Part shown: piece by piece, positions 27,913-37,485 of the stretch
Numbering within the stretch: the first letter of the stretch is position 1
Layout: the number at the start of each line of letters is the position of its first letter
Source: Pedobacter sp. WC2423
GTDB taxonomy: Bacteria; Bacteroidota; Bacteroidia; Sphingobacteriales; Sphingobacteriaceae
Direction: 5' to 3'
Length of the DNA: 64,000 bases
NCBI RefSeq assembly: GCF_040822065.1
Contig: NZ_CP162005.1
Span: forward strand, 3,596,001-3,660,000
Program-made: the position numbers and the translations under genes
The notes under the pieces: generated by a model
What the model was told of the DNA's origin: nothing
Database searches by the model: none
Seen by the model: only the letters and a program-made list of their open reading frames with translations

Positions 27913-29241
27913 TTATAGCCTGTCTGTTATTCTTGATCCGGATTTGCTCTTCGCTTTATAAGAGATGTATTTCCTGCCAGATTTGGATTCAGTTCCACGG
28001 GAGTGACCTGATTTCTGAGCGACGATTAAACGTTGTCCGGGAACGATAGTATTTCCCTTTAAGTTATTCCATACGCGCAAATCCTGCACTTCAACATTAT
28101 ACTGATTGGCAATTGCAATTAAATTCTGGCCTGCGCCTACTTTATGATATTTGACCTGAGTACTGCTCTGGCCAGCTTCTTTGCGTTTTTTATGCAGCCT
28201 TCTGTCATCATTTGAAGCCAGTATAACCCGCGTACTGGTTTCTACCGTATGGTTATTCAGCACTTCGTAAATACCTTCGAAGTTGACAAGGCTTACTTTA
28301 GGTACAATAATTCTTTTAGGCTCATCTTCCGACCCGTTAACAATTTTCTTCTTGTACGAAGGATTCAAAGTACACAGATCGCTTTCTTCCATCGCCAATG
28401 CTGCTGCCAGCTCTGTCAGAGAAACAAAACGGCTCACCTGGATAGTATCGGTTTTAATGGCAAACAATGATTTCTGCGCTTTAATCTGATGTTTATCCGG
28501 GCAATTCATCACGTAGATTGCCGCAATAAAAGCAGGTACATAATTGCGTGTTTCTTGTGGCAGGAAAGGCCTGATCGCCCAGAAATCTCTCGAATGTGCT
28601 TTTGCAATCGCTCTGTTAACATTACCTGTTCCGCAATTGTAAGCTGCAATAGCCAGTAACCAGTCGCCTAAGTTCTTGTAGGCGTCCTTAAAATAAGCTG
28701 CCGCAGCATAACTCGCCTGAATAGGATCCTTACGTTCATCCACAAAGTTGTCCATGCCCAGTCCATAGTCTTTAGCTGTAGAAAACATAAACTGCCATAA
28801 GCCGGTTGCCCCGACTCTGGAAATCGCATGTGAATTCATCGAAGATTCTATGATTGGCAAAAACTTAAGTTCCATAGGAACATCGTAAGCTTTCAGTGCA
28901 TTTTCAAAAATCGGGAAGTAATATTCAGAAAGGCCCAGCATCTTGCCCATCATATCTTTTCTGCTGCTGTAGATATCAATGTAACGTTGTACGGATTCAT
29001 TATACGTCAGCGGAATAGCTCTTTGAATAGAGTCCAGACGTTTTTTATAAGTGAAATTATAATTGTAAAATAATGGATTTTCTAAAACTTCAGGTACTGC
29101 TGTTGTATCACCAGTATAAGTAGTAGTCAGGAAGCTGATCGGAGAAATAGAGTCGAGCTTATTGATCTTTTGTTGCGCATTGCTATGGAAAGCTGCAAGG
29201 ATTAATACACAAAATGAGAGGATAAGTACATTTCTTTTCAT
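27913..29241 (-). CDS. mltD: Membrane-bound lytic murein transglycosylase D-like, with LysM
   Basis: 442 residues with signal peptide 1-22. The SLT (goose-lysozyme-like) domain lies about 110-260: LKFLPIIESSMNSHAISRVGATGLWQFM contains the catalytic glutamate E132, and AIAAYNCGTGNVNRA is the second family motif. A single LysM repeat (YHKVGAGQNLIAIANQYNVEVQDLRVWNNL) sits near residues 363-408, followed by a basic serine-rich tail. It should cleave glycan strands between MurNAc and GlcNAc in the periplasm. It has no lipobox, unlike E. coli MltD. The 246 bases between it and maeB are AT-rich with a weak hairpin and a long T tract on the minus strand. Confidence 0.9.
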   Translation of the reverse strand: MKRNVLILSFCVLILAAFHSNAQQKINKLDSISPISFLTTTYTGDTTAVPEVLENPLFYNYNFTYKKRLDSIQRAIPLTYNESVQRYIDIYSSRKDMMGKMLGLSEYYFPIFENALKAYDVPMELKFLPIIESSMNSHAISRVGATGLWQFMFSTAKDYGLGMDNFVDERKDPIQASYAAAAYFKDAYKNLGDWLLAIAAYNCGTGNVNRAIAKAHSRDFWAIRPFLPQETRNYVPAFIAAIYVMNCPDKHQIKAQKSLFAIKTDTIQVSRFVSLTELAAALAMEESDLCTLNPSYKKKIVNGSEDEPKRIIVPKVSLVNFEGIYEVLNNHTVETSTRVILASNDDRRLHKKRKEAGQSSTQVKYHKVGAGQNLIAIANQYNVEVQDLRVWNNLKGNTIVPGQRLIVAQKSGHSRGTESKSGRKYISYKAKSKSGSRITDRL

Positions 29242-29285
29242 AGGCGGTCCTTGCAGTGCTGCAATTATAATCTTTGGTTTATGAT

Positions 29286-30716
29286 TCAGGTGGAGCTAAC
29301 ATAAGTAAAACTTTTGGATAGGGAAAGTAACGCCCCTTCTTCAAAGTGTTTGCCCATTAACTGAAGACTTAACGGTAAACCCAGCTTATTATTGCCCAGA
29401 GGGATAGCTATTGCCGGAACCCCTGTCAACGAAGCCAGTACGGTAAAAATATCGGCCATATACATCACCAGCGGATCTTGTATATTTTCGCCTATTTTAA
29501 ATGGTGGTGTAGGTGCAACCGGTGTCAGGATCACATCAAAATCAACCAGCAGCGCTTCGATTTTATCTCTGATCAAACGTCTTACCTGTTGTGCTTTCTG
29601 GTAGTAAGCATCATAGTAACCTGCACTCAGTACAAAAGTACCCAGTAAAATCCTTCTCTTTACTTCGTCTCCAAAACCTTCAGCTCTGGATTTCTTGTAT
29701 AAGCTATTCAGATTTTCAGCCTGTAAATTACGGTGACCATAATGAACCCCATCATATCTGGACAGGTTAGAAGAAGCTTCTGCGGCTGTTAAGACGTAAT
29801 AAGCAGGAACAAGATATTCCAGCAAATCGAAAGATACATACTCAATAGTATGGCCCTGTTCTTTAAACTGCTCTATTGCCTGCAGGATTGCAGCTTTGAT
29901 ATCCGGATCAAGTGCTTCACTTTCCAGAGTTTCTTTCAGCACGGCAATCTTCTTTGGAGAAGCATTATCCAGTGCAGCCAGGTAACCAGGAACGGGTAAG
30001 CGGGATACAGTACTGTCATTTTCATCAGCGCCGGCCAGTACTTCTAAAAGTAAGGCGGCATCACTTACTGAGGAAGTAATCGGGCCTACCTGATCAAAAG
30101 AAGAGGCATAAGCAATTACACCATATCTTGAAATACGTCCATAAGTTGGTTTTAATCCATAGCAACCGCAAAATGCGGCTGGCTGACGAACTGAACCACC
30201 CGTATCAGTACCCAGCGCAGACAGGCACATATCAGCCTGTACAGCGACAGCAGAACCTCCTGAAGAGCCACCGGCTACTCTTTCCGTATCTGCAGCATTG
30301 CGTACCGTGCCGTAATAAGATGTTTCATTAGAGCCTCCCATAGCAAATTCATCACAGTTTGTTCTGCCGATGATAATTGCATCTTCCCGGATCAGCCGTG
30401 TAACGACTGTAGAAGAATAAGGAGAAATAAATCCTTCGAGCATTTTTGAAGAAGCAGTCGTGATATGGTCTTTATACAGGATATTATCCTTGATACCAAT
30501 CACCATGCCTGCCAGCTTACCGGCAGTACCATTGTCTATTTTTTGCTGAACGCTGACTGCTTGCTTTTTTGCAGAATCGACAAACACCTCATTGAATACA
30601 TTGAGGTGCTGCTGTGTTTTTATCTGCGTAAAATAATAGTCAAGTAAATCAGGAAGATCAAGCTTTTTTTGCGCAATAAGTGCTTGTATCTCTGATAGAG
30701 AGTTATACTTCTTCAA
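29286..30716 (-). CDS. gatA: Glutamyl/aspartyl-tRNA amidotransferase subunit A
   Basis: 476 residues. The amidase signature catalytic triad is intact: K76 in GIKDNI, S151 in AGGSSGGSAVAV and S175 in DTGGSVRQPA. Together with GatB and GatC it converts Glu-tRNA(Gln) or Asp-tRNA(Asn) to the amide form; those genes are not here. An in-frame stop directly precedes TTG 30716, and no ATG fits, so initiation at TTG is inferred (MKKYNSLSEIQ). A tatA gene lies 39 bases upstream. Confidence 0.93.
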   Translation of the reverse strand: MKKYNSLSEIQALIAQKKLDLPDLLDYYFTQIKTQQHLNVFNEVFVDSAKKQAVSVQQKIDNGTAGKLAGMVIGIKDNILYKDHITTASSKMLEGFISPYSSTVVTRLIREDAIIIGRTNCDEFAMGGSNETSYYGTVRNAADTERVAGGSSGGSAVAVQADMCLSALGTDTGGSVRQPAAFCGCYGLKPTYGRISRYGVIAYASSFDQVGPITSSVSDAALLLEVLAGADENDSTVSRLPVPGYLAALDNASPKKIAVLKETLESEALDPDIKAAILQAIEQFKEQGHTIEYVSFDLLEYLVPAYYVLTAAEASSNLSRYDGVHYGHRNLQAENLNSLYKKSRAEGFGDEVKRRILLGTFVLSAGYYDAYYQKAQQVRRLIRDKIEALLVDFDVILTPVAPTPPFKIGENIQDPLVMYMADIFTVLASLTGVPAIAIPLGNNKLGLPLSLQLMGKHFEEGALLSLSKSFTYVSST

Positions 30717-30755
30717 TTATACTAAGGTCTATAAAGATTAAAAATTCGACTAAAC

Positions 30756-30953
30756 CTATTGTGGTTTATGGGTACTGTTAGGATCAACATGCTCGTCTGC
30801 TCCTTCTTTACCGTCTTTGAATTCTTTAACGCCTTTACCAAGTCCACGCATCAGTTCAGGAATTTTCTTACCGCCAAAAAGCAGCAAAACAACTACCAAA
30901 ATAATAATGATCTCTGGTGTACCCAGTGCTGCTAATATTGTTGTGTTTAACAT
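30756..30953 (-). CDS. tatA: Twin-arginine translocase subunit TatA/E (short form)
   Basis: 65 residues: an N-terminal membrane helix preceded by [21 protein letters not shown], then the [21 protein letters not shown] amphipathic helix typical of TatA. TatA oligomers form the passage for substrates that TatC selects. It follows the longer tatA copy by 10 bases, so the two are surely co-transcribed. Confidence 0.93.
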   Translation of the reverse strand: MLNTTILAALGTPEIIIILVVVLLLFGGKKIPELMRGLGKGVKEFKDGKEGADEHVDPNSTHKPQ

Positions 30954-30963
30954 GGTTATTGAG

Positions 30964-31440
30964 TTAAATTTTGTTTTTTTCTATTTCTGATGGTGCTTCC
31001 GCAGCAGTTGTTCCTGTTGCATGCGTTTCTGCAGCTGGTGTTACGTGTGCTTCTGTCACCGGCGTAACGTGGTGTACTTCTGCTGCTGGCGTTACGTGCG
31101 TCTCTGCTGTTGCTGCTACTGGTGTTTCTGCAACGGTATGTGACGGTGCTGACGGATCAATATGAACTGCATGATTTGCATCATACGCAGCTGTACCGGT
31201 TGCCGGGTAAGCAGCATCTGTTGCTTTGATCTCATCATCAATATCCATCGCATTGATATTGCGGTGAATTTCGCGTTTCACTCCTTCTGAGGCATCTTTA
31301 AAATCTCTGATCCCTTTTCCTAATCCTCTTGCCAGCTCCGGTAATTTTTTACCTCCGAACAACAACAGTACTACGGCCAGGATAAGCATGATTTCGCTTC
31401 CACCCATATTTAAAAATTCTAATACTACTCCAGTATACAT
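30964..31440 (-). CDS. TatA/TatB-type translocase subunit with long repetitive tail
   Basis: 158 residues. Residues 1-50 repeat the TatA pattern ([42 protein letters not shown]). From about residue 85 a low-complexity Ala/Thr/His/Val tail follows with units such as [29 protein letters not shown]. The long C-terminus suggests it could play the TatB part; Bacteroidetes are usually said to lack a clear TatB. ATG 31440 is used; ATG 31407 would drop the first 11 residues. Confidence 0.88.
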   Translation of the reverse strand: MYTGVVLEFLNMGGSEIMLILAVVLLLFGGKKLPELARGLGKGIRDFKDASEGVKREIHRNINAMDIDDEIKATDAAYPATGTAAYDANHAVHIDPSAPSHTVAETPVAATAETHVTPAAEVHHVTPVTEAHVTPAAETHATGTTAAEAPSEIEKNKI

Positions 31441-31573
31441 ATCAATTAAATTATTAGACTAACAAATATAAACATTTTTCAGGCGCACCTTTTGTATTTT
31501 ATTACAGTTCTAATGGCTTTCTAATGTCATTAAACTGATACACTAAGGATCTGCTTTGAAATGCCCCTTTAAT

Positions 31574-32830
31574 TTATTTTGCAATCCATGCCTCAGGATT
31601 CAGTTTTGACTGTCCCCTCATAATTTCAAAATGCAGTACCGCTCCGTCAGAAGTTGTGGCAACCGTACCAATACTCTGGCGGGTTTCTACTTTTTCTCCT
31701 TTAGATACACTTGGTGATTTCAGATTCTGATAAATCGTGAAATACTCCCCATGGCGTATTGCAACTACATAAATCCCCTGGATCACCGTTACAAATAACA
31801 CTTCTCCACCAAACACCGCACGTACCGTTGCGCCTTCACTGGTCATGATGTTTACCCCATCATTGGTATATCCGGCCTGACCTTCTGTATGTCTTCCAAA
31901 ACCTTCAGTGATTGATCCTGAAGCCACCGGCCACGGTAAGCGTCCTCTGTTGGTTTCAAATCCTGCTGATAACCTCGCTGCCTCTGGCGTTGCCGTCAGG
32001 TAGTTACCACTTTTTGGTTTTGGTTTCTCTGCCGGAGCAGGTTTACTTTCCGCTCTTGCTTTCGCTGCGGCAACCCTTGCCTCTTCTTCCGCTCTTTTTC
32101 TGGCTAAAGCAATCTCCCTGTTAATGGCATTTCTGATCTCACGGTCAATTGCGGCCTGTTGTTTCTTTCTTTTGGCGATATCCCGGCCAAATTGTTTTTC
32201 CTGTTTACTGAACTGGTTTAATACCGTAGCCTGTTCATTTTTATTTTTTGCCAGTTTACCTTGTTCAGTTTCCTGCTCTTTTAATAAACTGCTTTTCGCT
32301 TTTAAGCTTTTATCCAGCACTACAATCTTATAGTTCAGGTTCTTTTCGGTTCCCTGGATATAATCAGCCTGTTTTTTGCGGTACTGGCCAAATTGCTGTA
32401 AATATTTTATTCTTTTATAAGCCTGGTTAAAATCACGTGCAGCAAAAATAAACATCATCTTATCGTATGAATTTTTATTGCGCTGTGCAAACCTGATCAT
32501 TCCGGCATATTCTTTTTTAAGTTGTGCCAGCTGACCCTGCAATGAATGTACGGTGTTTTTATTCTCATGGATCTCATTGTCCAGATTTTTTATTTCTGAG
32601 TTGATGACCGTGATTTTACTCTGCATTAAGCTAATTTTCGTACTCAATGCACGTATCTCACTTAAAGTAAGCTTCTTACCCTGAGCTGCCTTATTCAGGT
32701 TTTTCTGTAAAAGTTCAATCTCACGCTGGATGGCTTCTTTCTTCCGCTTTAACTGAGAGCTGCTTTGAGCAAAGGCTGCCGGCGCAAACGCGATAAAAAG
32801 AAGAAATAAAAGTAATTTATGTAGCTTCAT
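31574..32830 (-). CDS. envC: EnvC-like murein hydrolase activator (coiled coil plus degenerate LytM/M23)
   Basis: 418 residues: signal peptide 1-21; long coiled coils about 25-125 and 165-255; an Ala/Lys/Pro linker (ESKPAPAEKPKPKS); and a C-terminal LytM domain from about 295. The M23 zinc ligands are missing. Where active enzymes have HxGID the sequence is NDGVNI, the usual AHL is QNL, and the final HLH is VLH. Hence it is probably not a peptidase but an activator of amidases, like E. coli EnvC in cell separation. It follows a DUF4292 lipoprotein gene by 22 bases. Confidence 0.85.
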   Translation of the reverse strand: MKLHKLLLFLLFIAFAPAAFAQSSSQLKRKKEAIQREIELLQKNLNKAAQGKKLTLSEIRALSTKISLMQSKITVINSEIKNLDNEIHENKNTVHSLQGQLAQLKKEYAGMIRFAQRNKNSYDKMMFIFAARDFNQAYKRIKYLQQFGQYRKKQADYIQGTEKNLNYKIVVLDKSLKAKSSLLKEQETEQGKLAKNKNEQATVLNQFSKQEKQFGRDIAKRKKQQAAIDREIRNAINREIALARKRAEEEARVAAAKARAESKPAPAEKPKPKSGNYLTATPEAARLSAGFETNRGRLPWPVASGSITEGFGRHTEGQAGYTNDGVNIMTSEGATVRAVFGGEVLFVTVIQGIYVVAIRHGEYFTIYQNLKSPSVSKGEKVETRQSIGTVATTSDGAVLHFEIMRGQSKLNPEAWIAK

Positions 32831-32852
32831 TGCATCAAAAGTATAAAAAAAA

Positions 32853-33644
32853 TTAGTTTATTATCTCAAACCTTTTAGGAAGAGTGAACGGATAATCCAG
32901 TTGAACATTGCGTTCTATTTTTGAAAAGTCAAATGCCAGATTGGTTTTCTTAGTCCCTGACAGAGAATTGATTTTGATTACAGAAGGGAACAAAGCGTCT
33001 GTTACCTGCTGATAATCTGAATATACAACTTTCAGTGCTTTCGCTGCCCTTACCTCATTCATATTCAGCTCACCCGTTTTCAGCAGCGTATTAAACAAGA
33101 CCCTGAAGGCCAGTTCCCCTTGCGTCCCGCTCGCTGTAAACACGCCCGCATTCGAATTCAGCTCAGCCTGATCATTCGTAAATTCAGCAATCGTATTTCC
33201 CGTCAAAATAGCTTGCAGCATTTTGAAAGTGACCTGTTTATTGGTAAAACTATTCAAATAGCTAAAAGGCTTTTTAACGGCCAGCGATTGTAAATTGTTC
33301 CGTAAAAGAACGCTGTCCGGTGTAATCAGTGCCCTGGCGACTTCAATTCCTGCAATAGCGGTCACACTTGCCCAGATTTTCTGATCTTTCTGAATCCTGA
33401 TGGTGATGTTCACATTATTAACATTCCCGTTCATATCCAAACTTACTTTCCCTTTCATGGAAAGCGTATTGAAAGGCATATCTTTTCCTTTAAGCAGTGC
33501 CAGGTTTTCCGCTTTCTTACGGTTAGCCGCAGGCACAACAGCCACATCAGGAGTTTTAACAATCGCTTTTTTGGTCTTGCAGGCCAGTGCGGTGCTTAAC
33601 AGCAAAAGAATCAGCAGACTATTTCGTAAGGTACTTTTTCTCAT
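32853..33644 (-). CDS. DUF4292 lipoprotein
   Basis: 263 residues with lipobox L-A-C (Cys22 in STALACKTKK). Characteristic stretches are MKGKVSLDMNGNVNNVNITI, KIWASVTAIAGIEVARALITPDS and FSYLNSF, which I associate with the DUF4292 family of Bacteroidetes, whose fold resembles LolB/outer-membrane lipoprotein carriers. Function not established. Its first 26 bases overlap the end of the TPR gene, so the two are translationally linked, and the EnvC-like gene follows closely; an envelope role is inferred. Confidence 0.8.
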   Translation of the reverse strand: MRKSTLRNSLLILLLLSTALACKTKKAIVKTPDVAVVPAANRKKAENLALLKGKDMPFNTLSMKGKVSLDMNGNVNNVNITIRIQKDQKIWASVTAIAGIEVARALITPDSVLLRNNLQSLAVKKPFSYLNSFTNKQVTFKMLQAILTGNTIAEFTNDQAELNSNAGVFTASGTQGELAFRVLFNTLLKTGELNMNEVRAAKALKVVYSDYQQVTDALFPSVIKINSLSGTKKTNLAFDFSKIERNVQLDYPFTLPKRFEIIN

Positions 33645-35067
33645 TTATTTTTCGTTTTAAAAGCGGTGAATCATTGCCTGCATCCCATGACTTTTTCCAT
33701 TGTACCAACGCCTCATCGGGTGATCCTGTATGGAACAATATATCGCCATAATGCTCCAGGTAAACGCTATTTTCAGCCTCATTATTCCGCAGGGATTTTT
33801 CTATCCATGCTCTGGCCAGTTCATATTTACCTTTTTTCAGCAAAATAAGCGCATAAGTATCCGCTACAGAAGCATCCCGGGGCAGCGCTTTGGCGGCAAC
33901 TGCGATCAGTGCCTCTGCTTTATCCAGGTTCTCATTCCTTAACGCCAGGTAATACGCATAATTGTTCATAATCAGGAAATTCTGCGGATCCAGCCCTACA
34001 GCTTTCTCAAAAGCCTGGTCTGCCGCAGCCACTTTACCCTGATCAATTAAAATCTCTGCCTGTAATGCGGAAATCAGTGCCTGAAGCTCTTTATTTTCCC
34101 CATCCAGCATCATTGCCGATTTAATATGCGCCAGTGCCTCTTTATTCTGATCTTCCCGATGCAGGGCGAAGGCCATGTAATAATATAAAATAGCCTGATT
34201 TGGATAAACTGCCAGAGCAGCCTCTCCAAAACCGATCATTTGTTTGTACTGTCCCATCAGAATAGAGATATTAAGTACTTTCTCCCAAACCCCATACAAC
34301 TGATCGGTCAATTTCAATGCCTTTTTATAGTGTTCCAGTGCAGCCGGAAGATTTCCGGTTTCGTACAAGACATCCCCATAAAGTGCCAGAAAAAGCGGAT
34401 CATCCTGATGTGTACTGGCGATATTTTCCAATACTCTGGAAGCTGCCATAAATTTCTTTTGAGAGAGGAACAAAGTTGCTGCTGCCATTGCCTCGGTTGC
34501 ATTTACAGGCGCAACAACCTCCTGTGGCCCTGCTTTAATTCGCTGACGTGCTCTTGAGAGCGCCTCTGAGGGGCCAAATTTCTTTTCTATCAGTGTATAG
34601 GCGGCCAGGGCCTCTTCCTTTCTGCCGGAGATCGCAATCGCATTGGCACGGTCAAACTGATAATTCTGCTCATCCGGAGCAAGGCGGATCAACTGATCAA
34701 AAACCGGAATCAGGCGGTCCATATTACCGGTACTCTTGTAAATTTCGGCCAGTAATTTCCAGTACCATGGGTTATTCTTGTCCATATTAACTGCCGTAGT
34801 GCTAGCTGTTTCAGCCTCAGGCATTCTATTCTGTCTGAAGTTCAGCAAAGCAATCTCATACCAGGCAGCGGCATTACCAGCATCAATAGCCGTTATTTTC
34901 GTAAAGTTCTCATTGCTCTTTACGTAGTTATCTTTGAGCTTATCGCTCAGACCTGCAAAAAAAAGTTGTTTAATGCGTATACTATCCCTGGCCGAAACAG
35001 GCAGGCGCTGGGCAACTGACGAAAGGGTCAGGAATAGCATACCGCATAAAACAACGATTCTGTTCAT
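33619..35067 (-). CDS. Tetratricopeptide repeat protein, secreted
   Basis: 482 residues; signal peptide 1-19 (ending SSVAQ) and then about ten helical TPR-like units covering residues 30-470 (e.g. AAWYEIALLNFRQNRMPEAE, PALEHYKKALKLTDQLYGVW, AEALIAVAAKALPRDASVADTYA). TPR arrays act as protein-binding scaffolds, here in the periplasm. It is the second gene of the dut-TPR-DUF4292-EnvC set. The partner proteins are unknown. Confidence 0.85.
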   Translation of the reverse strand: MNRIVVLCGMLFLTLSSVAQRLPVSARDSIRIKQLFFAGLSDKLKDNYVKSNENFTKITAIDAGNAAAWYEIALLNFRQNRMPEAETASTTAVNMDKNNPWYWKLLAEIYKSTGNMDRLIPVFDQLIRLAPDEQNYQFDRANAIAISGRKEEALAAYTLIEKKFGPSEALSRARQRIKAGPQEVVAPVNATEAMAAATLFLSQKKFMAASRVLENIASTHQDDPLFLALYGDVLYETGNLPAALEHYKKALKLTDQLYGVWEKVLNISILMGQYKQMIGFGEAALAVYPNQAILYYYMAFALHREDQNKEALAHIKSAMMLDGENKELQALISALQAEILIDQGKVAAADQAFEKAVGLDPQNFLIMNNYAYYLALRNENLDKAEALIAVAAKALPRDASVADTYALILLKKGKYELARAWIEKSLRNNEAENSVYLEHYGDILFHTGSPDEALVQWKKSWDAGNDSPLLKRKINEKKYLTK

Positions 35068-35078
35068 TTATTTAAGGT

Positions 35079-35510
35079 TTATTTACCTGTATGTCCATAA
35101 CCACCTTCACCACGTGCAGTATCACTTAGTTCTTCTGCACTTTCCCAGCTGATAGTTTCATGCTTTGAAATCACCATCTGCGCTATTCTGTCTCCATTAT
35201 TCACCACAAAATCAGTATCAGAAAGATTGATCAGTAACACTTTGATCTCTCCGCGATAATCTGCATCAATAGTTCCCGGAGAATTCACGATGCTGATTCC
35301 ATGCTTATAAGCCAAACCACTTCGTGGACGGATCTGCGCTTCATAGCCCACTGGCAATTCAATATGCAAACCTGTAGGTATCAATATGCGCTGCATAGGC
35401 TTGATTACGATCTCTTCCGTTACAAAAGCTCTCATGTCCATTCCTGCTGCATGAGCTGTTTCATATTGAGGCAATGCCAATCCTGATTTGTTGATAATAT
35501 TAATCTTCAT
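35079..35510 (-). CDS. dut: Deoxyuridine 5'-triphosphate nucleotidohydrolase
   Basis: 143 residues, normal length for the trimeric enzyme. All five motifs are present: AAGMDMRA (21-28), RPRSGLA (61-67), [13 protein letters not shown] (79-91), GDRIAQMVI (106-114) and the C-terminal lid [10 protein letters not shown] (133-142). It hydrolyses dUTP to dUMP, keeping uracil out of DNA. It starts 89 bases after the flippase gene and leads into the TPR gene 11 bases on. Confidence 0.97.
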   Translation of the reverse strand: MKINIINKSGLALPQYETAHAAGMDMRAFVTEEIVIKPMQRILIPTGLHIELPVGYEAQIRPRSGLAYKHGISIVNSPGTIDADYRGEIKVLLINLSDTDFVVNNGDRIAQMVISKHETISWESAEELSDTARGEGGYGHTGK

Positions 35511-35599
35511 CTTGTTCTATTTATTTAGTAGTAAAGCCTGATTAAACAGACTTTTGTTATTTTCATTATTTTGATTGCTTACCTCTTGATTCTGATGAG

Positions 35600-37102
35600 T
35601 TACCGCTTGCTTAGCAGCACCTTTACCTCATCCTTCTCTACATAAATGATCCCTGCTAAAAACAGGAGTAACAATCCATTCCCAATATAGATATTCCTGT
35701 TAAATACCCAGAAAGACAGTACTACAATAACTACCGAGGCGATCAGGTAAGCTAAAATCCGCTTCAATTTGTAAGGAATCGGATAATATTTTTGTCCGAG
35801 TACATAAGACATCACCATCATCACAAAATACGCCAGCATCGAAACCCAGGCAGAGCCCATATAACTATATCTTGGGATCAGTATAAAATTAAATACGATC
35901 GTAATAATTGCGCCTGCCACAGAAAGATACAAGCCAAAACGCGTCTGATCCGACAACCGGTACCAGATCGACAGGTTCATATAAATACCCAGACAGACAT
36001 AACCAAACAGCAAGTAAGGCACTGCCGGCAGTCCAGACCAATATTGCGCTGTATGTGCTGCATCTCCTTTGATGAAATATTTCAGAATGTCAATATTAGC
36101 GACCAGGGCTACAAATAATAACGAAAGTGCAATTACAAAATAGTGCAAAATCGTCGCATAGGTCTTCCTTGCATTTTCATGTTTCGCATGGCTAAAAAAG
36201 AACGGTTCCGCTCCCAGTCTGAAAGCTGTAATAAAAATACTTAAGAAAATTGCAATTTTACAAACTGCCCCATAAATCCCGACATCAATATCGGCCACTG
36301 CTTTCGGTAATAATTTACTCAGTACAATTTTATCCAGGTTCTCATTGATAATGAAAGATAAGTTGGCTACCAGAATAGGCCAGCTATAAGAGATCATTTT
36401 GAGGAACATCTCTTTATCAAACTTAAATCTGATTTGAAGGAATTCAGGCAACAGCAATAAAAAGGTAAGAATACTAGCGGCCAGATTGGAGATAAAAACG
36501 TATCCCACCCATTGATAATGATACCAGCTCTCAAACCACGGGGCCAGTGGCCAGTTATGCTTAATAATTAAAGGGATCACAAAAATAAAGAACAGGTTGA
36601 GCCCGACAAAACTCCCGATATTCAGGAATTTGATCACACTATACCTGAATGCTTTATTATCGGCGCGGATTTTGGCGAAAGGGATTACGCAGATGGCATC
36701 TACAAATAAGATCCCGACAAAATACTTCACATATCTCTGATAATCCAATACCTGTGCCTGTTCTCCATTATTGATCCAGGAGGCAATTGAATCGGCAAAA
36801 ACAGAGCCTGTAATCAAGAATATTACTGCTATAAAGGCTATACAAATAAAGGAGTTGTTGTATACCGCATCCTTTTTGTCTTCATGTTTATTGAGGTATC
36901 TGAAATAAGTACTTTCCATTCCGAAAGCGAGCACCGCGTTGATCAGCGATGCATAGCTGAAAAGTTTGGTCAAAATACCAAATGTGCCGGGCAGATATGC
37001 CCTCACATAAATTGGAGTTAATATAAAATTGAGTAGCCTGGATAGTATGGTACTCACACCATAGACCGCAGTCTGACCTAAAAATTTCTTTAAAACTGAC
37101 AC
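35600..37102 (-). CDS. Polysaccharide/lipid-linked oligosaccharide flippase (MATE/MOP superfamily)
   Basis: 500 residues with about 14 membrane segments and the N-terminal signature FLGQTAVYGVSTILSRLLNF, FGILTKLFSYASLINAVLAFGMESTYFRYL of Wzx-like oligosaccharide flippases. The start is GTG 37102. It would move undecaprenyl-linked sugars across the inner membrane. No glycosyltransferases lie next to it, so it is a stand-alone member linked to dut and acylphosphatase, and the substrate is unknown. Confidence 0.85.
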   Translation of the reverse strand: MSVLKKFLGQTAVYGVSTILSRLLNFILTPIYVRAYLPGTFGILTKLFSYASLINAVLAFGMESTYFRYLNKHEDKKDAVYNNSFICIAFIAVIFLITGSVFADSIASWINNGEQAQVLDYQRYVKYFVGILFVDAICVIPFAKIRADNKAFRYSVIKFLNIGSFVGLNLFFIFVIPLIIKHNWPLAPWFESWYHYQWVGYVFISNLAASILTFLLLLPEFLQIRFKFDKEMFLKMISYSWPILVANLSFIINENLDKIVLSKLLPKAVADIDVGIYGAVCKIAIFLSIFITAFRLGAEPFFFSHAKHENARKTYATILHYFVIALSLLFVALVANIDILKYFIKGDAAHTAQYWSGLPAVPYLLFGYVCLGIYMNLSIWYRLSDQTRFGLYLSVAGAIITIVFNFILIPRYSYMGSAWVSMLAYFVMMVMSYVLGQKYYPIPYKLKRILAYLIASVVIVVLSFWVFNRNIYIGNGLLLLFLAGIIYVEKDEVKVLLSKR

Positions 37103-37132
37103 CTGATCTGATTAACGGGTAATAAAGCGGAC

Positions 37133-37405
37133 TTATTTCTTAATGATCTCAAAATTACGATAGTTTTTCAGTTCGCCAGGCGTGATTTCCACCTGCTCTA
37201 TCTTGGCACGGTCAGGTCCTTCATTGCACCATTCCTCAAAGATATCCAGCAAAGTATCATCTCCTTCGGCTTCTATATAAAGGCTGCCGTCTTTCTCATT
37301 CCTGATAATTCCGCGCACACCCATCTGGTCTGCAACTACTTTTGTGGTATATCTAAACCCCACCCCCTGCACTTTTCCTGTTATTCTGATTATAATTTGC
37401 TTCAT
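37133..37405 (-). CDS. acyP: Acylphosphatase
   Basis: 90 residues. The phosphate loop GKVQGVGFRYTT carries catalytic R18 and the second motif GIIRNEKDGSLYIEAEG carries N36. It hydrolyses carboxyl-phosphate bonds such as acetyl phosphate. It lies 30 bases upstream of the flippase gene on the same strand. Confidence 0.95.
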   Translation of the reverse strand: MKQIIIRITGKVQGVGFRYTTKVVADQMGVRGIIRNEKDGSLYIEAEGDDTLLDIFEEWCNEGPDRAKIEQVEITPGELKNYRNFEIIKK

Positions 37406-37485
37406 CTATTTTATCTGTTGTATTGTCTTATCCTCTTGTTCTGTATATTTCCTACCATCAGTTTTAGCCTGTATTCAACACCAGC

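Noticed and set aside
27834..28049. 71-residue plus-strand frame between maeB and the transglycosylase gene
   Set aside because: Starts in an A-rich tract, overlaps the 3' end of the transglycosylase gene and has no recognisable motif.
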